Part shown: piece by piece, positions 35,116 to 43,038 of the stretch | Position numbering within the stretch: position 1 is the stretch's first letter | How the letters are laid out: each line of letters starts with the position of its first letter | Source of the DNA: Oscillospiraceae bacterium | GTDB taxonomy: Bacteria; Bacillota; Clostridia; Oscillospirales; CAG-272 | DNA length: 64,000 nucleotides | Direction of reading: 5' to 3' | Assembly: GCA_015063845.1 (NCBI GenBank) | Contig: SVTJ01000002.1 | Coordinates: 181,066-245,065, forward strand | Program-made: the position numbers and the translations under genes | Notes under the pieces: generated by a model | Told to the model about the DNA's origin: nothing | Database searches by the model: none | What the model saw: only the letters and a program-made list of their open reading frames with translations

Positions 35116-35145
35116 GAGGGGGATTTCTTTTAAGAAAGCCCCCTC
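35116..35145. terminator. Palindrome family member e
   Basis: Arms GAGGGGGATTTCTT and its complement with one mismatch, 16 bases after the ppiB stop on the minus strand. Confidence 0.7.
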
Positions 35146-35161
35146 ACCGCGTTCCGCGTCC

Positions 35162-35668
35162 TTATTTACTAACTACTTCTATGCTTTCGATAACAACAGG
35201 TGTCTTGGGTACGTCCTGCATATACCAGCCGTAGCTACCCGTTTTTACGGAAGCGATAGCGTCGAGAACGTCATAGCCGTCAATCAGCTTGCCAAAGCCT
35301 GCGTACTGTGCGTCAAGATGCGGCGCATCCTGATGCATTACGAAAAACTGTGAGGAAGCGGAATCTGGGTCGGACGTACGAGCCATAGAGAGCACGCCTC
35401 TTGTGTGCTTGAGGTCGTTCTGCATAAAGCCGTTTGCCTTGAACTCGCCCTTTATGCTTTTAGCGTCGGTATCGCCCATATCCTCGGTGTAACCGCCGCC
35501 CTGTATCATAAAGCCCTTAATTATGCGGTGGAATATAAGACCCGAGAAAAATCCGTCCTCTGCAAGCTTTATAAAGTTTGCAACGGTCTTGGGAGCTTTT
35601 TCTGGGTAGAGCTCGGCTGTCATAGTGCCGAAGCCACGTACGTTGATCTTGATTACGGGATTTGTCAT
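35162..35668 (-). CDS. ppiB: Cyclophilin-type peptidyl-prolyl isomerase
   Basis: 168 residues, no signal peptide. Cyclophilin motifs FHRIIKGFMIQGG, SMARTSDPDSASSQFFV and FGKLIDGYDVLD. Catalytic Arg in FHR. Cytoplasmic folding helper. Confidence 0.93.
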   Translation of the reverse strand: MTNPVIKINVRGFGTMTAELYPEKAPKTVANFIKLAEDGFFSGLIFHRIIKGFMIQGGGYTEDMGDTDAKSIKGEFKANGFMQNDLKHTRGVLSMARTSDPDSASSQFFVMHQDAPHLDAQYAGFGKLIDGYDVLDAIASVKTGSYGWYMQDVPKTPVVIESIEVVSK

Positions 35669-35701
35669 TTTGTTTTATCCTTTCATTATGCAATTTATAA
35701 A

Positions 35702-36082
35702 TTACTGTATTTGTCCGTATGCGGCATCAAAAAGCTCGTCGATGCGCTCCTTGCGAGCAGCGAGATGGAGATAGCCAAACAAAGCCTCCATTCCCGTTGC
35801 TGCGCGGTATTCGGCAACGGTTGCCGATTTCGGCGTGCTTGAATGCCCCATATTTCTTCCTCTGTGGAACACTGCCGTTTCCTCATCGGAGAGCAGGGGA
35901 ATGATATTTTTCATTGCTTCTGCCTGGCGAGAAGCTCTTACGTATTCGAGAGCCGCCTTGTTCAATCTTGCCGACGACGAAAGCCCTTTTTTTACAAGTC
36001 TTTCGCGCACGCAAAGCTCGATAACGCAATCGCCGAGATAGGCGAGGGAAGCGGTCGAGTATGTGTTAAGTGAATTTTCCAT
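35702..36082 (-). CDS. mrnC: Mini-ribonuclease III
   Basis: 126 residues. Single RNase III domain, AYLGDCVIELCVRERL (catalytic acidic) and a later FGYLHL segment; no dsRNA-binding domain. Matures 23S rRNA in Bacillota. The ATG at 36082 is 6 bases after AAGGTG, which overlaps the ymdB stop; a GTG at 36091 is less likely. Confidence 0.92.
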   Translation of the reverse strand: MENSLNTYSTASLAYLGDCVIELCVRERLVKKGLSSSARLNKAALEYVRASRQAEAMKNIIPLLSDEETAVFHRGRNMGHSSTPKSATVAEYRAATGMEALFGYLHLAARKERIDELFDAAYGQIQ

Positions 36083-36092
36083 AATTATCACC

Positions 36093-36863
36093 TTAAAATG
36101 TCACTCTCTGTACGGATGTGACTTTTTTTGTGCTTGTGTCAAGCGTGAAAAGCGCGCCATGCGCCTTGACCTCACCGTCTGCAACTCTGAAATGAGTGGG
36201 TATTTTTGTTCTCATTCTCTCGATAACCGCCTGCGCGTCTGCTCCAATTATGCCATTTACGGGGCCTGTCATGCCTATGTCCGTAATATATCCGCTGCCT
36301 TCGGGGAGTATCTGCTCGTCAGCTGTGGGGACGTGAGTGTGAGTGCCGAAAATAACGTTTATTCTGCCGTCAAAATACTTGCCGAGAGCAATCTTTTCGG
36401 ACGTTGATTCTGCGTGTATATCGAGCACGGAAATGTCATAGCCACCCTCTTCACGGGAAAGTATCCTATCGACCGTAGCAAAGGGGCACGCCATAGAATC
36501 CATAAGAGCCGTGCCGAGCACGTTGATACAAAGTATCTTCCAGCCGTCGATGTTGAGCACCGAGCTGCCGCTACCGGGTACGCAAGCGGGATAATTTGCG
36601 GGACGGATTATGCTGTTTGAGTCGGAGAGCATAGTGCAAATGTCTTTTCTGCCAAACGAGTGATTGCCAAGCGTTATCATATCGACGCCGCTTGACAGCA
36701 GCTCCTCGGCGTCAGCCGTACATATGCCGTGGATATCCGACGCGTTTTCTCCGTTCGCGATAACGAAGTCCACTCCGAGCTCACGTCTTTTTGCCCAGAG
36801 CGTTTGACCGAGATAGGCGACCGCGCGTGTTCCAACGACGTCGCCGATTGCGAGAATTTTCAT
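36093..36863 (-). CDS. ymdB: YmdB-family metallophosphoesterase
   Basis: 256 residues from the ATG at 36863. Motifs KILAIGDVVG, NGENASD, LGNHSFG, LDIHAESTSEK and FGTHTHVPTAD match YmdB, a 2',3'-cyclic nucleotide phosphodiesterase that affects RNA turnover and spore/biofilm choice in Bacillus. Next to mrnC, an RNA-processing enzyme. Confidence 0.92.
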   Translation of the reverse strand: MKILAIGDVVGTRAVAYLGQTLWAKRRELGVDFVIANGENASDIHGICTADAEELLSSGVDMITLGNHSFGRKDICTMLSDSNSIIRPANYPACVPGSGSSVLNIDGWKILCINVLGTALMDSMACPFATVDRILSREEGGYDISVLDIHAESTSEKIALGKYFDGRINVIFGTHTHVPTADEQILPEGSGYITDIGMTGPVNGIIGADAQAVIERMRTKIPTHFRVADGEVKAHGALFTLDTSTKKVTSVQRVTF

Positions 36864-36901
36864 CTTAAATGTCTTTCTATTTTGTGTTTTTAAATGCTTT
36901 A

Positions 36902-36926
36902 TGCAGGGACGGTATTCGCCCCTGCA
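36902..36926. terminator. Hairpin at 3' end of VanY-like gene
   Basis: TGCAGGG and CG pair with CG and CCCTGCA around an ATTC-like loop; 12 bases after the stop at 36939. Confidence 0.6.
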
Positions 36927-36938
36927 CAAAAAAGTTAT

Positions 36939-37775
36939 TTAGCCGTTTGTTTTTGAAGTGGTAACCGTTATGATGTAACCGTCCGAGCCAACGGCGATGA
37001 CCGTGTAAGAAAGGCTCTTGGGAACTTTAAGCTCTGCTGCGTCTGCCGCAAGATAGTACATCTCGTATCCCTTGACTGTGAGATTGTTGGTTGAAGACTT
37101 TATCTTGGAGAGAAATGCGGTGTACGTCATATTGCTGTTATTCTTCATATAAGTTGCCGCAGCAACGCCAACGTATGTGAAGGTGTTACCGTCGTATACG
37201 TAACCGTATTTATACGCATTGTTGTATATCCAAGAGTAAAGGTCCACATTAAACGTGGAGTTTTCTTTGTAATCATCAATTTTGATAGTATACTTTCCAT
37301 CACTTCCATGTGCGAAAGGAACGTTACAATCCGCCTTTGCCGTATCAATTACAAGCTTGGACTTGTTGTTATTATAAAAATCAACCAGCATTTTATCAAG
37401 TGCGGTCTGCGCATTCTTTATGAGCTTATCCTGACCGTGAGCGGCATAATAAATACCGCCGTCAATACTTGAACGGCTGCTTTGTACGCCTACTGCCTCG
37501 CCGAGCTTTGCGTTGAGATCGTTTACAGTGGCAGTGTCGTATTCTATCGTGGTTGTCTGCGTAGTTCCGTTACCGCTGCCCGAGCCTTCGCCATCTCCTG
37601 CGGGTGCTTCTGCTTCGCCCTTGTTGCCAAGCGAGAGCGCTATCGAAGAGATAATGAGTATAAGTACGGTCAAAACAAGTGCGGCGGCTGTTCCGATAAC
37701 AGCGTATTCTATTGCTTTATTTGCGGGTTTTTCTGCGTTTTCTTCACCAAATATGGCTATAAGTAATTTTTTCAT
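36939..37775 (-). CDS. Membrane-anchored VanY/M15B-like protein lacking catalytic residues
   Basis: 278 residues from the ATG at 37775. One transmembrane helix (about 24-50), a Gly/Thr linker (50-75) and an outer domain. This domain shows M15B carboxypeptidase landmarks: LYSWIYNNAYKYGY, YVGVAAATYM and a C-terminal YEMYYLAAD segment. However the zinc motifs SxHxxGxAxD and EPWH are missing (the second is replaced around GNTFTYVG). Probably a binding or scaffolding pseudoenzyme. Homology is recognised by eye only. Confidence 0.5.
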   Translation of the reverse strand: MKKLLIAIFGEENAEKPANKAIEYAVIGTAAALVLTVLILIISSIALSLGNKGEAEAPAGDGEGSGSGNGTTQTTTIEYDTATVNDLNAKLGEAVGVQSSRSSIDGGIYYAAHGQDKLIKNAQTALDKMLVDFYNNNKSKLVIDTAKADCNVPFAHGSDGKYTIKIDDYKENSTFNVDLYSWIYNNAYKYGYVYDGNTFTYVGVAAATYMKNNSNMTYTAFLSKIKSSTNNLTVKGYEMYYLAADAAELKVPKSLSYTVIAVGSDGYIITVTTSKTNG

Positions 37776-37796
37776 TATTCTCCTCCTTGTTTTTCT

Positions 37797-37841
37797 CTTA
37801 CTTTTCTTTTGGAAAAGAAAAGTAAGCAAAAGAAAACTAAA
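37797..37841. repeat. TTTAGTTTTCTTTT repeat, copy 2
   Basis: On the minus strand TTTAGTTTTCTTTT then a perfect palindrome with arms CTTACTTTTCTTTT and complement, spacer 2. Just upstream of the VanY-like gene. Confidence 0.6.
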
Positions 37842-37909
37842 CAAATATTTCTTCTCCTACATAACGGGTAAGCAAAAGAAATTCGTTTTTTAAAATTCTT
37901 GAAAGGGTT

Positions 37910-37943
37910 TTAGGGAAAACTTCTTATAAGAAGTTTTCCCTAA
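37910..37943. terminator. Palindrome family member f
   Basis: Perfect 16-bp arms TTAGGGAAAACTTCTT with a 2-base spacer, 18 bases after the pnp stop. Confidence 0.7.
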
Positions 37944-37961
37944 TCGCGTCCTTCGCGTCTC

Positions 37962-40100
37962 TTATTCAGCGTCCTTGATGGAGAAGTCCATTCTGCCCTT
38001 CTTATCAAGGCCCATGAACTTAACCTTAACGGTAGAGCCAACGTCGATACCTGCGTCGGTCACCTTATTTATTCTTGTCTTTGTTATCTTGGAAATGTGA
38101 ACCATTCCTTCCTTACCGGGAGCGTACTCAACGAAGCATCCGATATCCTCGTTAGGCTTATCCTTGCTTGCGAGTATCTTAACGACAGTACCCGTATAGG
38201 TAGCACCGACCTCGGGCTCGAATACGATAGCGTCGATCATAGCCTTAGCCTTTGCAGCACTCTCACCGTTTGCGGAAGCTATGCAGATAGTGCCGTCGTC
38301 TGTGATGTCGACCTTAGCGCCGCTCTCTGCAACGATCTTCTGGATAACAGAGCCACCCTTACCGATGACCTCACGAATCTTGTCGGGGTCTATCTTGAAG
38401 CTTGTCATCTTAGGAGCATACTTGGATACCTCTGCTCTGGGAGCGGGGATAGCCTTGAGAAGAACCTCGTCGATGATATAATCACGACCGATGTGTGTCT
38501 GAGCAAGAGCTGCCTTGATGATCTCGGGTGTAAGACCGTCTATCTTAAGGTCCATCTGAATGGACGTGATACCCTTGTGAGTACCTGCTACCTTGAAGTC
38601 CATATCGCCGTAGAAGTCCTCGAGACCCTGGATATCGAGCATGATATCCCAAGAGCCGTCCTCAGCGGTGATAAGACCGCAGGAGATACCTGCAACGGGA
38701 GCCTTTATCGGAACACCTGCGTCCATAAGAGCAAGGGTAGAACCGCATACAGATCCCTGAGAGGTAGAACCGTTAGAGGAAACTACGTCGGAAACGAGAC
38801 GGATAGCATAGGGGAATTCCTCGGGAGAGGGAAGTACGGGAACGAGCGAACGCTCAGCGAGAGCGCCGTGACCGATCTCACGTCTGCCGGGGCTTCTGGT
38901 GGACTTAGCCTCACCTGTGGAGAAGCCGGGCATATTGTAGTGGTGCATATATCTCTTTTCGGTCTCGTTGTCGATACCGTCGAGCATCTGTGCCTCGGAG
39001 AGCATACCGAGTGTAGCAACTGTGAGTACCTGTGTCTGGCCACGTGTGAAGAGACCCGAGCCGTGTGCTCTGGGAAGAAGTCCAACTTCACTTCCGAGAG
39101 GTCTGATCTGGTCCATTCTTCTTCCGTCAACTCTCTTCTTGTCAACGAGCAACCAACGGCGAACGATCTTCTTCTGGATCTTGTAGATAAGCTCGTCCAT
39201 CATACCGCCTATTTCGGGGTACTCCTCGCCGAACTTCTCGATGATAGCATCAGTTATCGGAACAACTCTTTCGTCACGAACGTTCTTGTCGTCTGTGTCG
39301 AGAGCGATCATCATATCCTTCTCGCAGAAGTCGAAAACTCGGTCGAACATCTCGTGGTCGAGCTCGCAAGAGGGATAATCAAACTTGGGCTTGCCGATCT
39401 CGTCGACAATAGCGTTGATGAAGCCGAGAAGCTCCTTGATCTCCTCGTGAGCCTTCATAATAGCCTCGTACATAGTGTCATCGTCTACCTCGTTAGCGCC
39501 TGCCTCGATCATGACGACCTTCTCCATAGAAGCTGCGACTGTAAGCTGAAGGTCGCTCTTCTTCTGCTCCTCCTCGGTGGGGTTAACTACGAGCTTGCCG
39601 TCAACAAGTCCCATAAATACGCCGCCGATCGGTCCATTCCACGGAATATCGGAGATGGAGAGTGCGAGAGAAGCACCGATCATTGCGGTGATCTCGGGAG
39701 AGCAATCGGGATCAACGGACATAACAGTAAGTGTAAGAGCTACGTCGTTACGAAGATCCTTGGGGAAGAGGGGACGGATAGGACGGTCGATAACACGGGA
39801 TGTGAGAACTGCCTTTTCGGAAGGCTTGCCCTCTCTCTTGAGGTAACCGCCGGGGATCTTTCCTGCCGCATACATTCTCTCGTCGTAGTCAACGGAGAGG
39901 GGAAGGAAGTCGATACCGTCTCTGGGCTTTGCGGACGCGGTTGCGCAGCAAAGAATAGCCGTCTCACCGTATCTGATGAGAACGGAGCCGTTTGCAAGAC
40001 CTGCCATTTTACCCGTTTCAACAACGAGAGGTCTGCCTGCCAAGGTATAGTTGAATACCTTGAAATTTTTGAAATTCATAGGTGTGCTGATCTGTGACAT
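37962..40100 (-). CDS. pnp: Polyribonucleotide nucleotidyltransferase (PNPase)
   Basis: 712 residues: two RNase PH domains (first about 10-225, second about 315-545), an all-alpha linker, then KH (RKVIGKGGSVI-like IREVIGKGGSVIQKI) and S1 (VGATYTGTVVKILA) domains. 3'-5' exoribonuclease of the RNA degradosome. Start after AAGGAGG; long leader hairpin at 40124-40200. Follows rpsO as in many bacteria. Confidence 0.97.
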   Translation of the reverse strand: MSQISTPMNFKNFKVFNYTLAGRPLVVETGKMAGLANGSVLIRYGETAILCCATASAKPRDGIDFLPLSVDYDERMYAAGKIPGGYLKREGKPSEKAVLTSRVIDRPIRPLFPKDLRNDVALTLTVMSVDPDCSPEITAMIGASLALSISDIPWNGPIGGVFMGLVDGKLVVNPTEEEQKKSDLQLTVAASMEKVVMIEAGANEVDDDTMYEAIMKAHEEIKELLGFINAIVDEIGKPKFDYPSCELDHEMFDRVFDFCEKDMMIALDTDDKNVRDERVVPITDAIIEKFGEEYPEIGGMMDELIYKIQKKIVRRWLLVDKKRVDGRRMDQIRPLGSEVGLLPRAHGSGLFTRGQTQVLTVATLGMLSEAQMLDGIDNETEKRYMHHYNMPGFSTGEAKSTRSPGRREIGHGALAERSLVPVLPSPEEFPYAIRLVSDVVSSNGSTSQGSVCGSTLALMDAGVPIKAPVAGISCGLITAEDGSWDIMLDIQGLEDFYGDMDFKVAGTHKGITSIQMDLKIDGLTPEIIKAALAQTHIGRDYIIDEVLLKAIPAPRAEVSKYAPKMTSFKIDPDKIREVIGKGGSVIQKIVAESGAKVDITDDGTICIASANGESAAKAKAMIDAIVFEPEVGATYTGTVVKILASKDKPNEDIGCFVEYAPGKEGMVHISKITKTRINKVTDAGIDVGSTVKVKFMGLDKKGRMDFSIKDAE

Positions 40101-40123
40101 AATGTCCTCCTTATTTTTTGATC

Positions 40124-40200
40124 ATCTCACAGGGTTTAGCACTTAATCCAAAAACGGCTCTTACTCCGTTTCTCGATTAACTGCTAATCCGATGTGAGAT
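40124..40200 (-). promoter_or_regulatory. Long leader hairpin of pnp
   Basis: Long stem directly before the pnp ribosome site: ATCTCACA/TGTGAGAT (8 bp), TTAGCA/TGCTAA, TTAATC/GATTAA and AAACGG/CCGTTT pair in order around an 8-base loop, with small internal loops. In E. coli a similar pnp leader stem is cut by RNase III and lets PNPase control its own mRNA; the same role here is inference. Confidence 0.7.
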
Positions 40201-40283
40201 TGAATTTTTATTTGAATAAATCGGGAAAACTCGATACGTTTTTCCTTATTATTTTTTTGATTTTACCTAATTAAAGAATGAGG

Positions 40284-40323
40284 GAGTGAGGAGTCGCACC
40301 GACGGTGTCCACTCTTCACTCCG
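40284..40323 (-). terminator. Hairpin after rpsO
   Basis: Outer stem GGAGTGA/TCACTCC with inner CACCG/CGGTG, 12 bases after the rpsO stop. No U tract, so it may be a partial terminator or processing site between rpsO and pnp. Confidence 0.55.
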
Positions 40324-40335
40324 ACAACTATGAGA

Positions 40336-40602
40336 TTACTTTCTCAGACCGAGCTTTTCAACAATTGCACGGTAGCGGTTGATGTCTGTCTTCTGGAGGT
40401 AGCCAAGAAGGTTTCTTCTGTGACCTACCATCTTCTGCAGACCTCTACGGCTGTGATGGTCCTTGTGGTTGTTCTTGAGGTGCTCGGTAAGGGTCTTGAT
40501 TCTGTAAGTGAGGAGTGCGATCTGCACCTCGGGAGAACCTGTGTCGCCTTCGTGAGTAGCATAAGCCTCGATAATTGCCTGCTTTTCGTCCTTCTGCATC
40601 AT
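40336..40602 (-). CDS. rpsO: 30S ribosomal protein S15
   Basis: 88 residues. [37 protein letters not shown] and [13 protein letters not shown] are S15 signatures. Of two adjacent ATG codons the first at 40602 is 9 bases after AAAGGTG. A leader of about 110 nt contains a GTCGCTT/AAGCGAC hairpin that may serve autoregulation. Confidence 0.97.
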   Translation of the reverse strand: MMQKDEKQAIIEAYATHEGDTGSPEVQIALLTYRIKTLTEHLKNNHKDHHSRRGLQKMVGHRRNLLGYLQKTDINRYRAIVEKLGLRK

Positions 40603-40714
40603 GGTTGTTTTCACCTTTCTTAAAATAATATTCATCGTTAACACAGAAATCGGCGGGTGAAATGTCGCTTGAAGCGACCATAGATCCGATACCCGTGCAA
40701 ACGGCGTACACGCT

Positions 40715-40743
40715 ATTATAACATATTGAAGTTGATTTGTAAA
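40715..40743 (-). promoter_or_regulatory. Promoter of rpsO-pnp
   Basis: Minus strand TTTACA, 17 bases, TATAAT. Confidence 0.75.
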
Positions 40744-40840
40744 TAGTTTTTTCAAAATTTTATAAAAAATATCTTTTCGCGCATTTTTATCACCTTGAAT
40801 GAGAGAAGCTGTGTGCAAATCCTAATTTGAAGCGCAAAGT

Positions 40841-40874
40841 TTGAGGGGAGTTTCTATCGAGAAAGTCCCCTCAA
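40841..40874. terminator. Palindrome family member g
   Basis: Arms TTGAGGGGAGTTTCT and complement with one mismatch, 16 bases after the glyA stop. Confidence 0.7.
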
Positions 40875-40890
40875 AAACAGGTCTGTATTC

Positions 40891-42138
40891 TTATCTATAT
40901 AAAGGATACTTCGCGCAAAGCTTTGCAACCTCTGCACGCACTTCGTCTGCGCTGTTTTCAAAGTCCTTTGCGACCTTACCGAACAGGCGAGCGATAGTCT
41001 TCATATCCTCGGTGCCAAGTCCTCTGGAAGTAACTGCGGGAGTACCAACGCGGACACCCGACGTAACAAAAGGCTTCTCGGGGTCGTTGGGAATAGCGTT
41101 CTTATTTACGGTGATGTGTACCGCATCAAGTCTTGCCTCGAATTCCTTACCTGTGATGCCCATAGGACGGAGATCGACGAGCATAAGATGGTTGTCCGTA
41201 CCGCCGGAAACAAGGTCAAAGCCCTCAGCAAGCAGCTCCTCCGCGAGAACTCTTGCGTTTTCAACTATTCTATGCTGATATTCCTTAAATTCGGGAGTGA
41301 GTGCCTCGCCGAAGCTTACTGCCTTTGCGGCAATAACGTGCATAAGCGGTCCGCCCTGAATACCGGGGAATATAGCCTTGTTTATCTTCTTTGCGAGCTC
41401 CTCGTCGTTTGTGAGTATCAAACCTCCGCGAGGACCTCTGAGTGTCTTGTGAGTTGTTGTTGTAACAACGTCGGCATAGGGAACGGGAGAGGGGTGCTCG
41501 CCTGCGGCAACAAGTCCCGCAATATGCGCCATATCTACCATAAAATACGCGCCTACGGAATGAGCGATCTCTGCCATTCTCTTAAAGTCGATTATTCTGG
41601 GATATGCCGATGCGCCTGCTACGATAAGCTTGGGCTTGTGCTCCTTTGCAAGCTTTTCAAAGTTGTCCATATCAATGTATTCCGTAACGGGGTCAAGCTC
41701 GTAGGGAACAAAGTTATAGTACATACCCGAAATATTTACGGGGCTTCCGTGTGTAAGATGTCCGCCGTGAGCAAGGCTCATACCCATAACAGTGTCGCCG
41801 GGCTTTATAAGAGCGAAGTAGACGGCAGTGTTTGCCTGAGCTCCGCTGTGAGGCTGCACGTTTGCGAATTTTGCACCAAAGAGCTTCTTTGCACGTTCGA
41901 TAGCGATAGTCTCCGCTACGTCAACGCAAGAGCAACCACCGTAGTATCTTTTACCGGGATATCCCTCTGCATATTTGTTTGTGAGTACCGAGCCCATAGC
42001 GCACATAACTGCTTCCGAAACAACGTTCTCGGATGCGATGAGCTCAAGCCCGTCCTGCTGTCTATCGAATTCCGCTTGTATAGCGTCAGCGATCTCCTTG
42101 TCGGTCGCTGCCACCTTTGATATCATCTCTTCAACCAT
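40891..42138 (-). CDS. glyA: Serine hydroxymethyltransferase
   Basis: 415 residues. PLP lysine in [23 protein letters not shown], and [14 protein letters not shown]. Converts serine to glycine with tetrahydrofolate. Start after GGAGG. Confidence 0.97.
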   Translation of the reverse strand: MVEEMISKVAATDKEIADAIQAEFDRQQDGLELIASENVVSEAVMCAMGSVLTNKYAEGYPGKRYYGGCSCVDVAETIAIERAKKLFGAKFANVQPHSGAQANTAVYFALIKPGDTVMGMSLAHGGHLTHGSPVNISGMYYNFVPYELDPVTEYIDMDNFEKLAKEHKPKLIVAGASAYPRIIDFKRMAEIAHSVGAYFMVDMAHIAGLVAAGEHPSPVPYADVVTTTTHKTLRGPRGGLILTNDEELAKKINKAIFPGIQGGPLMHVIAAKAVSFGEALTPEFKEYQHRIVENARVLAEELLAEGFDLVSGGTDNHLMLVDLRPMGITGKEFEARLDAVHITVNKNAIPNDPEKPFVTSGVRVGTPAVTSRGLGTEDMKTIARLFGKVAKDFENSADEVRAEVAKLCAKYPLYR

Positions 42139-42185
42139 CTCTTAAATACCTCCGCATAATATGTGAAAAACAAAAATATACGTAT

Positions 42186-42214
42186 ATTATAAACGATTTA
42201 TCCCGAAAAAACAA
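42186..42214 (-). promoter_or_regulatory. Promoter of glyA
   Basis: Minus strand TTGTTT, 17 bases, TATAAT. Confidence 0.7.
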
Positions 42215-42263
42215 TAGCATTATCAAAATATATTTTATTTTTTTAAAATAATTTGCCAAGTCA

Positions 42264-42293
42264 TTGACAAACGAGGGCAAATAATGGTATAAT
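42264..42293 (+). promoter_or_regulatory. Promoter of mgsA
   Basis: TTGACA, 18 bases, TATAAT; a leader of about 80 nt follows with a short AAAGCTTAGGAGCTTTT hairpin. Confidence 0.8.
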
Positions 42294-42378
42294 AATTGGT
42301 AGTTGGGAAAAGCTTAGGAGCTTTTCTCTATAGAGCAAACAGTGGACAATAGAATTTTTGGTATACGGAGGTATATAG

Positions 42379-42798
42379 ATGGAGATCGCAATAATCGCAC
42401 ACGACCTTAAAAAAGAGCTCATGGCGCAGTTTTGTATAGCCTACTGCGGCATATTGAGTAAACACAATCTTTGCGCGACCGCCATAACCGCAAAATATAT
42501 TTCCGAAGCAACAGGACTTAAGATCGACAGACTTATGTCGGGAGAGCAGGGCGGAGAGCAGCAGATCGCTTCGCGTATAGCATATAACGAGATAGACGTG
42601 CTTTTGTTCTTTAGAGACACAAGAGCGACAAATGCGAACAATCCCGTTGAGCACGAGCTGCTTCGCATGTGCGACCTTTATAACGTCCCCGTTGCTACAA
42701 ATATAGCAACCGCTGAGGTTATAATCACCGCGCTTGACAGGGGAGACCTTGATTGGCGTGAGCTTGTTAACCCTCATTCCGCTCTCAATAAGAAGTAA
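42379..42798 (+). CDS. mgsA: Methylglyoxal synthase
   Basis: 139 residues. IAHDLKK, SGEQGGEQQIASRI (usually SGPLGGDQQ) and LLFFRDTRATNANNPVEHE (usually DPLTAQPHDPD) align with the family. Catalytic Asp positions fall in the GGEQQ and FFRD motifs, so the first is conservatively changed to Glu. Converts dihydroxyacetone phosphate to methylglyoxal. Directly upstream of the thrS T-box. Confidence 0.85.
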   Translation: MEIAIIAHDLKKELMAQFCIAYCGILSKHNLCATAITAKYISEATGLKIDRLMSGEQGGEQQIASRIAYNEIDVLLFFRDTRATNANNPVEHELLRMCDLYNVPVATNIATAEVIITALDRGDLDWRELVNPHSALNKK

Positions 42799-43005
42799 GA
42801 GAGCAAGCACCGAAGATATGTCTATACCGAAACGGCTCGACAGAGAGAGCGCCATAGCTGAAAGGCGCTTGTGATACGACGGTAGAGGTACCACTTTGAG
42901 TGTATATGTATTGAATATTTAAAAAGTTAAAAGCTCGGGTGGAACCGTGCGAGAATTTGTTTTTCGCACCCCGAACGGCAGATGCCGTTCGGGGTGTTTT
43001 TTGTA
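42799..43005 (+). ncRNA. T-box riboswitch, threonine
   Basis: Stem I with AGAGAGCGCC and GCTGAAAGGCGC, a likely ACC specifier in GGTACCAC followed by TTTGAGTG, the T-box sequence GGGTGGAACCGTGCGA (42937-42952) and a terminator with 14-bp arms CACCCCGAACGGCA (42967-42996) and a T run. Uncharged tRNA-Thr would favour the antiterminator and thrS expression. It begins right after the mgsA stop; no separate promoter is evident. Confidence 0.9.
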
Positions 43006-43038
43006 TAAATAAGCATTAAAATATATGGAGGAAAAATC

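Noticed and set aside
38097..40097. A 666-codon frame on the plus strand opposite pnp
   Set aside because: It is the complement of a conserved pnp gene, with no ribosome site and low-complexity translated product; pnp explains the region.
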